64,000 nucleotides of DNA from JBGQBN01 sp041494805 (GTDB lineage Bacteria; Acidobacteriota; Terriglobia; Terriglobales; Acidobacteriaceae): NCBI GenBank assembly GCA_041494805.1, contig JBGQBN010000018.1:1-64000 (forward strand), given 5' to 3'. The notes beneath the pieces are model-generated. The model worked only from the letters and a program-made list of their open reading frames with translations. It was not told the origin of the DNA and ran no database searches. This document shows positions 15,582 to 24,442 of the stretch, piece by piece. Position 1 is the first letter of the stretch; each line of letters opens with the position of its first letter. The position numbers and the translations under genes were made by a program.

Positions 15582-16656
15582 ACACGCGTAACGGCGGCAA
15601 TCCTTTGGGCGGAATCAGCTTTACTTTTATCTTACGCCATTTGCCGTCGTGGGTCGGGTTCTTAGGACGGTATCCGAGCACGTATTGGTTGCGCAGCTCG
15701 ATGCCGATTTTTGTGGCTACGTCGGCCAAGTCGTTGGGATTATCAATGGTGAAAGTGCGCCCGCCGGTCAATTCCGTGATGTCACTCAACAAAGCCGGTC
15801 CCAGTTGCTCCTCCGGGCTGGACATGTAGCGGTCATAGATGCCGATGGCATAGATCAGCGCATCCGCCTCTTTCACCATAGATTTGATTTCGCCCTCGGT
15901 GTAACGGCTGTGGTTGTCGCCCCCGTCGGAGATGATGAGCAGCGCCTTTTTCTGGTGCTTGGCCTGACGCATCTTGCTGAGGCCCAGGTAAATGGCATCG
16001 AGCAGGGCGGTCCGCCCCTTAGGGATGGTGTAAACCAGCTTGCCCTGGATGTCTTCGACCGACTGGGTGAAATCGGAAATTTCCTCCGGCTTGTCAGCGA
16101 AGGTGATCATGAAAAACTCATCCTGCGGGTTTGCGGTTTTGAAAAATTCCACCACCGCTTCCCGGGCGCGCTCAATCTTGCTGCTCATGCTGCCGCTCAT
16201 GTCGAAGATCACGCCCAGCGAGACCGGGGCATCCTCGCTGGAAAAGTGCTTGATCTCCTGTTCGTCCTTGCCTTCGAAGAGGCTGAAGTTCTCTTTGTCC
16301 AGACCGGTGACCAGGCGGTTCATGGGATCGGTGATGGTGACGGGCACCAGAACAAGATCTACGTCTACCTTGATGGGTTTGGTGTGGGTCTTGAGGGAGG
16401 GATCAATGAGTGCGCTTTCTTTGGGCTTAGGCTCGACTCTGGGAGCAATGTGCACCTCGTCGGATGAACTCTGTGCCCAGGCGGCGAGGGGAATGCCGCA
16501 GGTCACAGTCACCAGCAGAGCCAAGCAAACGCAGATAGCAAGGGTCAGGTCTCGAGTGCGTAGTCGCACCGCGTTCTGGGTCCGGGAATGGGCCGAGTGG
16601 AGGCCGCGGTCTTGGGTTGCAGGGCGAACTGAGCCGGGCCCACGAGGGCGGGCCAT
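15547..16656 (-). CDS. secreted VWFA-related Acidobacterial protein (paralogue)
   Basis: 369 aa. The N-terminus is long and basic before a signal segment (LTLAICVCLALLVTVTCGIP), so translation may start later at a GTG before VRLRTRDL. The VWA domain has the MIDAS motif DMSGSMSSKIERAREAV, KGRTALLDAIYLGL and LIISDGGDNHSRY. VDVDLVLVPVTITDPMNRLVTGL is the family's leading beta strand block. It forms an operon with the next gene, with which its end overlaps. Members usually come in such tandem sets. Confidence 0.9.
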   Translation of the reverse strand: MARPRGPGSVRPATQDRGLHSAHSRTQNAVRLRTRDLTLAICVCLALLVTVTCGIPLAAWAQSSSDEVHIAPRVEPKPKESALIDPSLKTHTKPIKVDVDLVLVPVTITDPMNRLVTGLDKENFSLFEGKDEQEIKHFSSEDAPVSLGVIFDMSGSMSSKIERAREAVVEFFKTANPQDEFFMITFADKPEEISDFTQSVEDIQGKLVYTIPKGRTALLDAIYLGLSKMRQAKHQKKALLIISDGGDNHSRYTEGEIKSMVKEADALIYAIGIYDRYMSSPEEQLGPALLSDITELTGGRTFTIDNPNDLADVATKIGIELRNQYVLGYRPKNPTHDGKWRKIKVKLIPPKGLPPLRVYAKTGYYAPTE

Positions 16657-16802
16657 AAGTACCTCTTTGGGCTGATACTACCACAGGCTACAGCAGGCGA
16701 AGCCGGGCTTTTTCCGACACTTTTGCGGTGCAAACTTCTTGCCACTTTCAGTTCTGCCTCCGGGATGGGGAATGCTCTTGTACAATTTCCAAGTCTCCGG
16801 CC

Positions 16803-18164
16803 ATGGTCCATATTGCGCCCTTCCGCGCCCTGCGTTACGACCCGGCCAAGGTTTCGCTGTCTCAGGTCGTTACCCAGCCTTACGACAAGATTACCCCGGA
16901 ACTGCAGGAGCGTTATTACGCGGCCAGTCCCTACAACCTGGCGCGCATCATTCTCGGCAAGCAGGAGCCCTCCGACCATGGGAGTGAGAACAGGTACACT
17001 CGTGCGGCGGCATTCTTTGCGGACTGGCGGCGCCAAGGTATCTTCCTGCAGGATCCCCAACCAGCCCTTTACCTCTATCTGCAACGCTTTACCATTCCCG
17101 GCAGCAAGATCGAACTGGAGCGGCGTGGATTTATTGCGCTGTGCAGGATCGAGGACTACTCGGCAGGGACTGTCTTCCGTCATGAGCAGACTCTGGCCAA
17201 GCCTAAGGCGGATCGTCTGGAATTGTTGCGGGCCACCCGGGCTCATTTTGGGCAGCTCTTCATGCTGTATAGCGATCCGGCCGGCGAAATCGCAGGCTTG
17301 CTGGCGCCCGGCGGCGAGCCTGACCTGGAAACCGGCGATGAATACGGCGTGTTGCACCGGGTATGGAAGATAGCGGATCCCAGCCTGATTGATTTGGTCC
17401 GCGGCAAGATGCGCGACAAGAAGCTCATTATCGCCGATGGCCACCATCGCTACGAGACGGCGCTGAGTTATCGTAACGAGCGGCGCAGCGCCGGGGTATT
17501 GAATTCCGCCGGCAGCGCTCCCCGGGAGCGTTCCGCGGAAGCTGTCCCAGTGCGACCGGGTGAACCCGAAGACGCTCCTTACGAGCTGGTTATGATGACC
17601 TTCATCAACATGGACGATCCCGGTCTGGTGATCTTGCCCACCCATCGCGTGGTTCATGGCCTGGCGTGGTTCTCGCCGGAGGCCTTTCGTGATCGGGCAT
17701 GCGCCTATTTCAGTATCGAGGAGGTGGATCCATCGATTGATGAGGTACGGGCGAACGGCATCCTGCGCGAAGCCAGCCGGGCTGGAACAGCGCTGTTGGC
17801 CGTCACTGCCGGTCGCGCCTTTCTTCTCGACCGGCCGAAACCCACTGCCGCGAACATTTTCGCGGGCCTCTCACTGCGTCAGCAAGCGCTCGACGTGGTG
17901 CAACTGCACCGGTGCGTGCTGGAGGGCGCGCTCGAAATCTCCGAGCAAGCTATCCGCGAACAGCAGAACCTCAGGTATGCTCGCAACGCAGGTGAAGCCT
18001 TAGCCGAAGTGCGGAGTGGCAGGGCAAATGTGGCATTTCTGATGAATCCGGTCCGCATACAGCAAGTTCGAGACATCGCCTTTGCCGGCGAAGTCCTACC
18101 CCAAAAATCCACCGACTTCTACCCCAAACTGCTCAGCGGCCTGACCATCTATGCGTTGGAGTAG
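16803..18164 (+). CDS. DUF1015-family protein
   Basis: 453 aa. VHIAPFRALRYDP and VTQPYDKITPELQERYYAASPYNLARII begin the DUF1015 family, and IIADGHHRYETAL is its central His-rich motif. LILPTHRVVH and a Lys-rich end with FLMNPVRIQQVRDIAFAGEVLPQKSTDFYPKL are also conserved. Function is unknown; the motif suggests a hydrolase or ligand-binding role. The ATG at 16803 was chosen because homologues begin at this segment. The murein amidase gene starts 14 bp before its end. Confidence 0.9.
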   Translation: MVHIAPFRALRYDPAKVSLSQVVTQPYDKITPELQERYYAASPYNLARIILGKQEPSDHGSENRYTRAAAFFADWRRQGIFLQDPQPALYLYLQRFTIPGSKIELERRGFIALCRIEDYSAGTVFRHEQTLAKPKADRLELLRATRAHFGQLFMLYSDPAGEIAGLLAPGGEPDLETGDEYGVLHRVWKIADPSLIDLVRGKMRDKKLIIADGHHRYETALSYRNERRSAGVLNSAGSAPRERSAEAVPVRPGEPEDAPYELVMMTFINMDDPGLVILPTHRVVHGLAWFSPEAFRDRACAYFSIEEVDPSIDEVRANGILREASRAGTALLAVTAGRAFLLDRPKPTAANIFAGLSLRQQALDVVQLHRCVLEGALEISEQAIREQQNLRYARNAGEALAEVRSGRANVAFLMNPVRIQQVRDIAFAGEVLPQKSTDFYPKLLSGLTIYALE

Positions 18165-19608
18165 CAATCCCCGTAGCGGCGGCGTGCTTCGGCCAAGCTC
18201 GGTCGCGGCCTTGCTTCTGCTGTCCGCGCTTTTCCTGTCTTCCGCCGCCGATGAGAAGCGCATCGCTATCTACTCCGCCGCAGCCAACTACTCCCTGCCT
18301 GTCAGCGAGCGCGATGGCCGGGACTACGTGGGCGTGCTGGAGGTACTGGAACCACTGGGAACGGTGGGCGCCAAGACCGAGGCCTCGCGCTGGAAGCTGC
18401 GTTACAACAGCGTGGAAAGTGAGTTCACCGCGGGCCAGACGCGAGCCCGAATTGCCGGCGTCGATTTGGATCTTCCGTCCAAGTTCCTGCTCGAAAATGG
18501 CCGGGGGCTGGTGCCCCTGTCATCCCTCACCACGCTGTTACCCCGCTTCCTTGGAGGTCCGGTCGTCTTTCACGAAACCTCGCGCCGCCTGTTCATCGGC
18601 AATGTCGCCGTCCACTTCACCGCGCAGGTCAGCAAGACCAATCCTCCCACCCTGGTCATGGACTTTACTTCGCCGGTGAACCCGATGATTGCTACCGAGC
18701 CGGGGAAGTTGCGCATGGTGTTTAGTCATGAGCCTCTGGTTCCGCCCGGCTCGCAAACCCTCACCTTTGATAGCAAGACCATCCCCTCTGCCACCTACCA
18801 GGAAAGTAACGGGGCTGCCGAGATCACCGTAGCCGGCAGTGTCCCGCTGCTGGCCAGCTTCGGGAACGACGGCCGCACCATCACGATCGCGCCCGCCCCG
18901 CGAGGGGCGGCTCCAGTTCCTGCTCAGCCCGCCGGACTGCAGGCGGGCAATTCGGTACCAAGTCTGCAACTCCAGCCGGGAATCTCCGCTCCCGCCGCCA
19001 GCCTTAATGGACCGGTGCCATACTTCGCCGTGGTGGACGCCAGCCACGGAGGAGACGAACGTGGGGCTGCTCTCAGCGACCAGTTGGCAGAGAAAGATGT
19101 CACGCTGGCTTTCGCGCACCGCTTGAAACAGGAACTGGAGAGTCGCGGTCTCACCACCCTCTTACTGCGCGACGGAGACACCACTCTCAGTCTTGATCAG
19201 CGCGCGATCCTGGTGAACAAGGCCCACGTCGCGATTTACATTTGCGTGCACGCCACTTCCCTGGGCAACGGGGTTCGCGTGTACACGGTTCTGCTCCCAG
19301 CGAGTGAGGAAAGCCGCGGACCTTTTCTGGACTGGGAAACGGCCCAGTCCGGGTTTCGTGCGGCAAGCGAAATGGCCGGGACCAGTCTGGCCGCGGAATT
19401 GCAAAAGAACCAGATTCCGGTCCGCTCACTAGTCGCCCCGTTGCGTCCTTTGAACAACATCACTGCGGCAGCAGTTGCGATCGAGGTCGCACCCCCGGCG
19501 GCCGGCGGAATCCCCGAACTGAATTCTCCCGAATACCAGCAGCTGGTCGTCAGCTCGGTGGCCGCCGGAGTTGTGGCGGTGCGCGACCAACTGGGGGCGG
19601 GACGATGA
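18151..19608 (+). CDS. N-acetylmuramoyl-L-alanine amidase (Amidase_3) with N-terminal envelope domains
   Basis: 485 aa. A signal peptide (PSSVAALLLLSALFLSSAAD) is followed by a copper-amine-oxidase-N-like domain and an AMIN-like beta domain. The C-terminal amidase has zinc ligands in DASHGGDERGA, the Glu of LAEKDVTLAFA and the His of IYICVHATS; the catalytic Glu is in AAVAIEVAPP. Amidase_3 enzymes cut the stem peptide from muramic acid, typically at division sites, with the AMIN part binding the wall. It overlaps the DUF1015 gene and the following GerMN gene, so the three are co-expressed. Confidence 0.9.
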   Translation: MRWSSNPRSGGVLRPSSVAALLLLSALFLSSAADEKRIAIYSAAANYSLPVSERDGRDYVGVLEVLEPLGTVGAKTEASRWKLRYNSVESEFTAGQTRARIAGVDLDLPSKFLLENGRGLVPLSSLTTLLPRFLGGPVVFHETSRRLFIGNVAVHFTAQVSKTNPPTLVMDFTSPVNPMIATEPGKLRMVFSHEPLVPPGSQTLTFDSKTIPSATYQESNGAAEITVAGSVPLLASFGNDGRTITIAPAPRGAAPVPAQPAGLQAGNSVPSLQLQPGISAPAASLNGPVPYFAVVDASHGGDERGAALSDQLAEKDVTLAFAHRLKQELESRGLTTLLLRDGDTTLSLDQRAILVNKAHVAIYICVHATSLGNGVRVYTVLLPASEESRGPFLDWETAQSGFRAASEMAGTSLAAELQKNQIPVRSLVAPLRPLNNITAAAVAIEVAPPAAGGIPELNSPEYQQLVVSSVAAGVVAVRDQLGAGR

Positions 19609-20192
19609 TCCCTCGCCACCTGATCATCACCGTCGCCCTGATGCTGGCGGTTGTGCTGGGCATGAGCGTGTATGTCTGGCGCATGCGCGGCCGGGTGGCT
19701 CCGTCCGAACCGGCCACTGATGCACGTCCCGTGGCACCACCCGTGTCCGGCCCAACCGAGCAGGTTACCTTGTATGTCGCCTACGATGATCCCGGCGTAC
19801 TGCGGGCGCAGTCAGCACGGATTCCTCTTCCTGCGGGACGGCAGGAGCGCGCCCAGGAACTGCTTCGTGCTTTGCTTGGTTTGTACCTGGACAAGTCCTC
19901 GCCCCACCCACTGGGCGGCGGCGCGGAGATTCTCGAGGTTTATCTCGTGGACCCCGGGCTGGCTGTGATTGATACCAACGCTACGTTCGCCGACAGCCAC
20001 CGATCCGGCATCCTGGTCGAAGAACTTACCGTGGCTTCCCTGGTGGAGACCTTGTCCGCCAACATTCCGGGGATCACTCGGGTAAAGATTCTGGTGAACG
20101 GCAAGGAGCGCGATACGCTGGCAGGCCACGCCGATCTGGCGGATTTCTACGATGTTTCGGCGATGGGGCAGATGGTGTCGCAACTGCAGTAG
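19605..20192 (+). CDS. membrane-anchored GerMN-domain protein
   Basis: 195 aa. An N-terminal helix (LIITVALMLAVVLGMSVYVW) anchors a GerMN domain. Its pattern includes VTLYVAYDDPG, ARELLRALL-type helix (AQELLRALLGLYL), LAVIDTNATFADSH and VASLVETLSANIPGITRVKILVNG. GerMN domains bind envelope or peptidoglycan factors. The ATG overlaps the amidase stop by four bases, indicating coupled translation and a shared cell-wall role. Confidence 0.85.
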   Translation: MIPRHLIITVALMLAVVLGMSVYVWRMRGRVAPSEPATDARPVAPPVSGPTEQVTLYVAYDDPGVLRAQSARIPLPAGRQERAQELLRALLGLYLDKSSPHPLGGGAEILEVYLVDPGLAVIDTNATFADSHRSGILVEELTVASLVETLSANIPGITRVKILVNGKERDTLAGHADLADFYDVSAMGQMVSQLQ

Positions 20193-20197
20193 TGAAA

Positions 20198-20234
20198 GGC
20201 TTCAAGGTTACAAAGTTTCAAGGTTTCAAAGTCT
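20198..20234 (+). repeat. short tandem-like repeat before rph
   Basis: Irregular copies of TTCAAGGTTtCAAAGT in a row. Low-complexity tracts of this kind are common between Acidobacterial genes. It precedes the TACAAT box of rph at 20275-20280. Confidence 0.4.
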
Positions 20235-20290
20235 AGGGACTGAGGCCCGAGGTCCGGTCTTCCAGGCTTTCGTTTACAATCAAACGCCTA

Positions 20291-21028
20291 ATGCACTATC
20301 GCAGCGACAATCGCGCTTCCGACCAATTACGTCCGGTCAATATTTTGCCTGACTACATCACTACGGCTGAGGGTTCCGTCCTTATTGAAGTTGGGAATAC
20401 GCGGGTGATTTGCACCGCATCGGTCGAGGAGACCGTGCCCCAGTTCATGCGCAACAGCGGCCGGGGCTGGGTCAGCAGTGAGTACAGCATGCTGCCCCGT
20501 TCCACCCTCACCCGCACTCCGCGCGAGGTGAACAAAGGCCGCCCCAGTGGACGCACGCACGAGATTCAGCGCTTGATCGGGCGCTCGCTGCGCGCGGTTA
20601 CCGACCTGGAACGTATGGGAGAACGCACCATCTGGATTGATTGCGATGTGATCCAGGCCGACGGCGGTACGCGTACTGCCTCCATCACTGGCGCATTCGT
20701 TGCGCTGGGACTGGCGCTGGAAAAGCTGGTCGAGGCCGGGACCCTGACGTCGGTCCCTTTGCGCGACTTTGTTGCTGCGGTGAGTGTGGGGATCGTGGAT
20801 GGCGAAATCCTGCTTGATCTGTGCTACGAGGAAGATTCCCGCGCCGATGTAGACATGAATTTTGTGATGACTGCGGGCCACAAGTTGGTCGAGGTGCAGG
20901 CCACTGCCGAACACCAAGTGTTCGATGACCAGCAGCTTAACAAAATGATTGCTCTCGCCCGCCAGGGCGTGCAGTCGCTGATTGCCAAGCAGCAGGCGAT
21001 TCTGGGCACGCTGACGTTAAGGCAGTAG
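20291..21028 (+). CDS. rph: ribonuclease PH
   Basis: 245 aa. RSDNRASDQLRPVNILPDYI, GEVEETVPQF-like ASVEETVPQFMR, GWVSSEYSMLPRST, RTHEIQRLIGRSLRAVTDLERMGERTIWIDCDVIQADGGTRTASITGA (given here in parts) are the RNase PH core with phosphate- and tRNA-binding residues. It trims tRNA 3' ends using phosphate. Length matches the family. The usual partner rdgB is not downstream. A TACAAT box ends 10 bp before the ATG. Confidence 0.96.
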   Translation: MHYRSDNRASDQLRPVNILPDYITTAEGSVLIEVGNTRVICTASVEETVPQFMRNSGRGWVSSEYSMLPRSTLTRTPREVNKGRPSGRTHEIQRLIGRSLRAVTDLERMGERTIWIDCDVIQADGGTRTASITGAFVALGLALEKLVEAGTLTSVPLRDFVAAVSVGIVDGEILLDLCYEEDSRADVDMNFVMTAGHKLVEVQATAEHQVFDDQQLNKMIALARQGVQSLIAKQQAILGTLTLRQ

Positions 21029-21223
21029 CGTGCGCTCCCACATCGCTGCTCACCTGTCACAAAGCACGGGGCTGCCTGGTCATCCCCACATCGAGGCGTG
21101 AGTCACCGGGTGAACTCGGAATCGGTTCGGCAACTAGGTTCAGCACTTCCCTGACATACCCAGAACCTCGCGATGAACCCACGAAGTTGGCGAATGACAA
21201 AGCCGGTTGTGTGCGCCGTGAAG

Positions 21224-21943
21224 TTACTTCGTCACGTCTTCAAGTGGTAGTTCAATTCGATACCGTTGCGATTCATCCAGTAAGACGAAGCTGTCTACGT
21301 CTTCTAGCATGCTTTGCACAAATTCCTTTTGTACATTGCTGCTGCCCCAATCCGAAATTTTGGCAAGGTCAGAATCATCGATAATTTCATAGTTAATCGT
21401 GAACAAAACGCGCACGGTCTGCTGCGCAGGAATAAGGATGCCTTTGCCTTCTGTATCGGTAGCAAGATTAGAAGGTCGCCGTGCGATTTCCCATGCTAGT
21501 CCTTTACCATCCACAAGGCTGCCGCGGGATTTGAGTTTTTGAAGTGAGACTATGGTGCTGTATTGAGGTGGCTCAAGCGTGTAATCCAAGGAAGTGGTGT
21601 TCTCAAGGTCGTAATAAAGCTGAACTCGCATTTTGCCTAAGACAGCGAACCGCCCTTTTAACTTCTCAGGAACCGCAACCTTCTCGGCAGGGCGCCGTTT
21701 ACGGCGCTCTAACTCCTCTTGATACCGGTCTCCTAAGAAGGGGAAAAAGTCCCTACTGTTGAACCGCACCTTTATCGCCTGGTAGTTCCAAGGTCTTGGT
21801 TCGGTGGGACGCGACTTGTACCAGGCATGTGCACCCATGATCGCTGCTGCCACTAGCGCAAATCCAGCTCCGGCAAAGAAGCAGGCTACGGCGAGGCGCT
21901 TCCAATTCCACAGACCGAGCTTAGTCACAGCGGGAGAAGCCAT
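21224..21943 (-). CDS. unknown membrane-anchored protein
   Basis: 239 aa, not recognised. One N-terminal helix (LAVACFFAGAGFALVAAAIMGA) places the rest outside the cytoplasm or as an anchor. The body is mostly beta with MRVQLYYDLENTTSLDYTLE and TVRVLFTINYEIIDDSDL, as in proteins with an immunoglobulin-like fold. A charged segment EELERRKRRPAEKVAVPEKLKG lies between. The composition is AT-richer than the flanking genes, and with the next gene it forms a small two-gene minus-strand insertion between rph and parDE. Confidence 0.55.
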   Translation of the reverse strand: MASPAVTKLGLWNWKRLAVACFFAGAGFALVAAAIMGAHAWYKSRPTEPRPWNYQAIKVRFNSRDFFPFLGDRYQEELERRKRRPAEKVAVPEKLKGRFAVLGKMRVQLYYDLENTTSLDYTLEPPQYSTIVSLQKLKSRGSLVDGKGLAWEIARRPSNLATDTEGKGILIPAQQTVRVLFTINYEIIDDSDLAKISDWGSSNVQKEFVQSMLEDVDSFVLLDESQRYRIELPLEDVTK

Positions 21944-22018
21944 CGGGGTCCGTTCTCAACGTTGCAAATCACAGCACCCAGATTCAGTATTGCTTCTGCG
22001 TGGGCAGCGGGCCGAAAC

Positions 22019-22423
22019 TCACTGCGAGCGAAACGCTCTCCAAGCCATTCGGGGAGAATAGAACGTAGCCTCCGCGGGCTTCTGCGGCTGATCCCAATAC
22101 GAGCGCCCGCACGCCGGACAGTTGCGGCGGACGCCACCGTTCCACCTCTCGGGCGGCTCCAGACTGACAAGAGTTTCCTTGGTCTGGAAGCAAGTCGCGC
22201 AATACGCCGTAGAATCTCTGCCTTGGGTGTAGTACCCGGACGAGGAAAGGCTCATCTCGGATCTCTGTTTTAGGGTGGATTCTGCCTTGCGCACCTTATC
22301 TCGCAGAGCAAGGTTCTCACGTCTTACTTCCGCGTTCTCCGTTTCGAGTTCCAGGTTTCGGCGGACGAGCTTGAACGGATGCAAATTCCGTGCCGCCGCG
22401 ATTGCGCCCGTAAGCCAATTCAT
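22019..22423 (-). CDS. coiled-coil zinc-ribbon protein
   Basis: 134 aa. An N-terminal helix of ~65 residues with heptad character (NLELETENAEVRRENLALRDKVRKAE, in parts) is followed by a zinc ribbon: YCATCFQTKE then CPACGRSYW. AGGAGG stands nine bases before the ATG. Proteins with this layout are found on prophages and islands; function unknown. Read with its neighbour 75 bp downstream it may form an accessory pair. Confidence 0.65.
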   Translation of the reverse strand: MNWLTGAIAAARNLHPFKLVRRNLELETENAEVRRENLALRDKVRKAESTLKQRSEMSLSSSGYYTQGRDSTAYCATCFQTKETLVSLEPPERWNGGVRRNCPACGRSYWDQPQKPAEATFYSPRMAWRAFRSQ

Positions 22424-22605
22424 ATTGTGGCCCTCCTTTGGGGCCGACCTAGCCGCAGTATAACAGAGGGCGAATAGGTGGCGAACACTTTCAGCGCCTG
22501 CGAGGTGTGGGATTTCCTATCCCGTGTTCTTTGCGAGGGGCGCATGGTCTGTTCCGCTGGTCGAGAATCCAGACTGCCGAAGGGCGACAGTTCGTGTCGA
22601 ATACC

Positions 22606-22644
22606 TTGGCAATCATTGACAATGATTGCCAATTGCGCTATCGT
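22606..22644 (+). promoter_or_regulatory. parDE promoter with a perfect operator palindrome
   Basis: A perfect inverted repeat with 13-bp arms TTGGCAATCATTG around a single A (22606-22632). It contains TTGACA (22616-22621), which with a 17-bp spacer precedes TATCGT (22639-22644). Operator and -35 box thus overlap, as expected for autorepression by a ParD antitoxin. Confidence 0.75.
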
Positions 22645-22670
22645 GTGGGTGGACTGCTGGGAGATCCTCC

Positions 22671-22949
22671 ATGACCATGAATATCAACCTGACCCCGCAG
22701 CTTGAGGAGTTGGTCCGCCAGAAGGTCTCCTCCGGCCTGTACAACTCCGCGAGCGAAGTCGTTCGTGAAGCGCTGCGTCTGATGGAAGTACAAGACCAGA
22801 TACAGGCAGCCAAACTCGAACAGTTGCGGCAAGACATCCGTGAGGGCCTTGAGAGTGGCCCGGCGACACCGTGGGACGTTGCGGAGATGAAACGCGAGGG
22901 ACGCAGGCGACTGGGCGCACACCTGAGGTCCAGCTCCCGAAGGAAGTAG
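22671..22949 (+). CDS. parD: ParD-type antitoxin (CC2985 family)
   Basis: 92 aa. MNINLTPQLEELVRQKVSSG and LYNSASEVVREALRLMEVQD are the ribbon-helix-helix domain of the ParD/CC2985 family. The charged C-terminus would bind ParE. The ATG at 22671 follows an AGATCCTCC stretch and fits family length; the frame upstream is open but unsupported. The toxin ATG follows the stop without a gap. Confidence 0.92.
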   Translation: MTMNINLTPQLEELVRQKVSSGLYNSASEVVREALRLMEVQDQIQAAKLEQLRQDIREGLESGPATPWDVAEMKREGRRRLGAHLRSSSRRK

Positions 22950-23249
22950 ATGTCCGTTGTCGTCATACGCCCGCGAGCCCTGGTTGATCTTGCCGAAATC
23001 TGGGCTTACATCGCCAAGGACAATGCGGCCCATGCGGATGCTTTCGCCGCCCTGATCGACAACAAGTTTCAGGCCCTGGCTCGTCAACCCGGTATAGGCC
23101 GTGCCAGGCTTGAGTTGGGTAAGAACCTCCGGAGCTTCATAGTTGGCCGCTACGTGATCTTCTACCTGGCGCTTTCAAATGGTATCGAGGTTGTCCGTGT
23201 GCTCCATGGTGCAAGAGACATCGAAGCGGTCTTTCAAGATAACGAATGA
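22950..23249 (+). CDS. parE: ParE/RelE-family toxin
   Basis: 99 aa. VVIRPRALVDLAEIWAYIAKDN, FQALARQPGIGRARLEL, LRSFIVGRYVIFYLAL and VVRVLHGARDIEAVF are the standard ParE blocks. ParE toxins inhibit DNA gyrase; RelE relatives cut mRNA, and the sequence favours ParE. It is immediately downstream of parD and shares its promoter. Confidence 0.92.
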   Translation: MSVVVIRPRALVDLAEIWAYIAKDNAAHADAFAALIDNKFQALARQPGIGRARLELGKNLRSFIVGRYVIFYLALSNGIEVVRVLHGARDIEAVFQDNE

Positions 23250-23354
23250 AGGTATCGCTCAAGATGTTGAGCTCAACCCTCGGCACCAAGCCGGACGACT
23301 CCTTCCCTCTCTTAGTTTACAATTGATTGAATTTTGCATTCATCGGAGGAATTC

Positions 23355-24362
23355 ATGAAACTCACCCCTGGAAAACTTGCCGGCCTCAAAAGAGTATCGA
23401 ACGACCGGGGCATCATCGCAGCCGCTGCCATGGACCAGCGCGGCTCTCTGCAGAAGTCGCTGGCCAAGGAAAAGGGTGGCGAAGTCAACGACGCCATGAT
23501 GGAAGAATTCAAGTCGCTGGTCACCGAGGTCCTCACGCCGCACGCCAGCGCCATCCTGCTCGACCCGGAGTGGGGACTGCCTGCGTCCAAGCGGCGCGCA
23601 AAGAATGCCGGGCTGCTGCTCGCGTACGAAAAGACCGGTTATGACAAGACAGGGCCGGGCCGTCTGCCGGATCTGCTGGACAACTGGTCTGTCCGCCGGC
23701 TGAAGGAAGCAGGGGCGGACTGCTGCAAGATTCTGCTCTACTACACTCCGTTTGACTCCAAGAACATCAACGACATCAAGCACTCCTGGGTGGAGCGCAT
23801 CGGCGACGAGTGCCGGGCCAATGACATCCCCTTCTTCCTGGAATTTGTGGGCTACGAAGAGGGTGCGGACGAAAAGGGCTTCGACTATGCCAAGAAGAAG
23901 CCGCAGATTGTCATTGAGAGCATGCGCGAGTTCAGCAAGGACCGCTACGGGGTGGACGTTCTCAAGGTGGAAGTGCCGGTGAACATGAAGTTCGTCGAAG
24001 GCGCCAAGGTTTATGCCGGACAGAAGGCATACGGCAAGAAAGAAGCTGCCGACCTGTTCCTCAAGGCCGCGAGCGTCGCCACGAAGCCATTTATTTATCT
24101 TTCAGCGGGGGTGAGCAATGCGGAGTTCACCGAAGCGCTGGAACTTGCCGGCGAATCCGGGGTGAAGTTCAACGGCGTGCTCTGTGGCCGAGCTACCTGG
24201 AAGGAAGGCATCCCGGTGTATGCCAAGCAGGGGGCGGAGGCTTTCCGCAAGTGGCTGCAAACTGAGGGTGTGAAGAACATCAACAACGTGAACGACCGCC
24301 TGAAGGCGGCGACGTCGTGGCACTCGATCTACAGCGTTGAGCCCGCCATGGTGGGCGCGTAA
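23355..24362 (+). CDS. tagatose 1,6-diphosphate aldolase-like (LacD, class I)
   Basis: 335 aa. MKLTPGKLAGLKRVSNDRGI, AAAMDQRGSLQKS, SAILLDPEWGLPA, DCCKILLYYTPFD (Schiff-base Lys region), FFLEFVGY and VLKVEVPVN follow the LacD/class I aldolase order, and PFIYLSAGVSN the C-terminal phosphate site. It likely splits a ketohexose bisphosphate to triose phosphates; the true substrate may differ since no lac genes are near. GGAGGAATTC precedes the ATG, a TACAAT box lies at 23318-23323, and a strong terminator follows. Confidence 0.85.
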   Translation: MKLTPGKLAGLKRVSNDRGIIAAAAMDQRGSLQKSLAKEKGGEVNDAMMEEFKSLVTEVLTPHASAILLDPEWGLPASKRRAKNAGLLLAYEKTGYDKTGPGRLPDLLDNWSVRRLKEAGADCCKILLYYTPFDSKNINDIKHSWVERIGDECRANDIPFFLEFVGYEEGADEKGFDYAKKKPQIVIESMREFSKDRYGVDVLKVEVPVNMKFVEGAKVYAGQKAYGKKEAADLFLKAASVATKPFIYLSAGVSNAEFTEALELAGESGVKFNGVLCGRATWKEGIPVYAKQGAEAFRKWLQTEGVKNINNVNDRLKAATSWHSIYSVEPAMVGA

Positions 24363-24394
24363 GTTCGATGCAGAACTTACAATACCGAACATGG

Positions 24395-24418
24395 GCGGGC
24401 CTCTGGCCCGCCTTTTTC
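24395..24418 (+). terminator. rho-independent terminator after the aldolase
   Basis: GGCGGGCC-TCT-GGCCCGCC stem-loop followed by TTTTT, 33 bp after the stop codon. Confidence 0.85.
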
Positions 24419-24442
24419 CTTGTGGGAGATGGGAGAAATACC

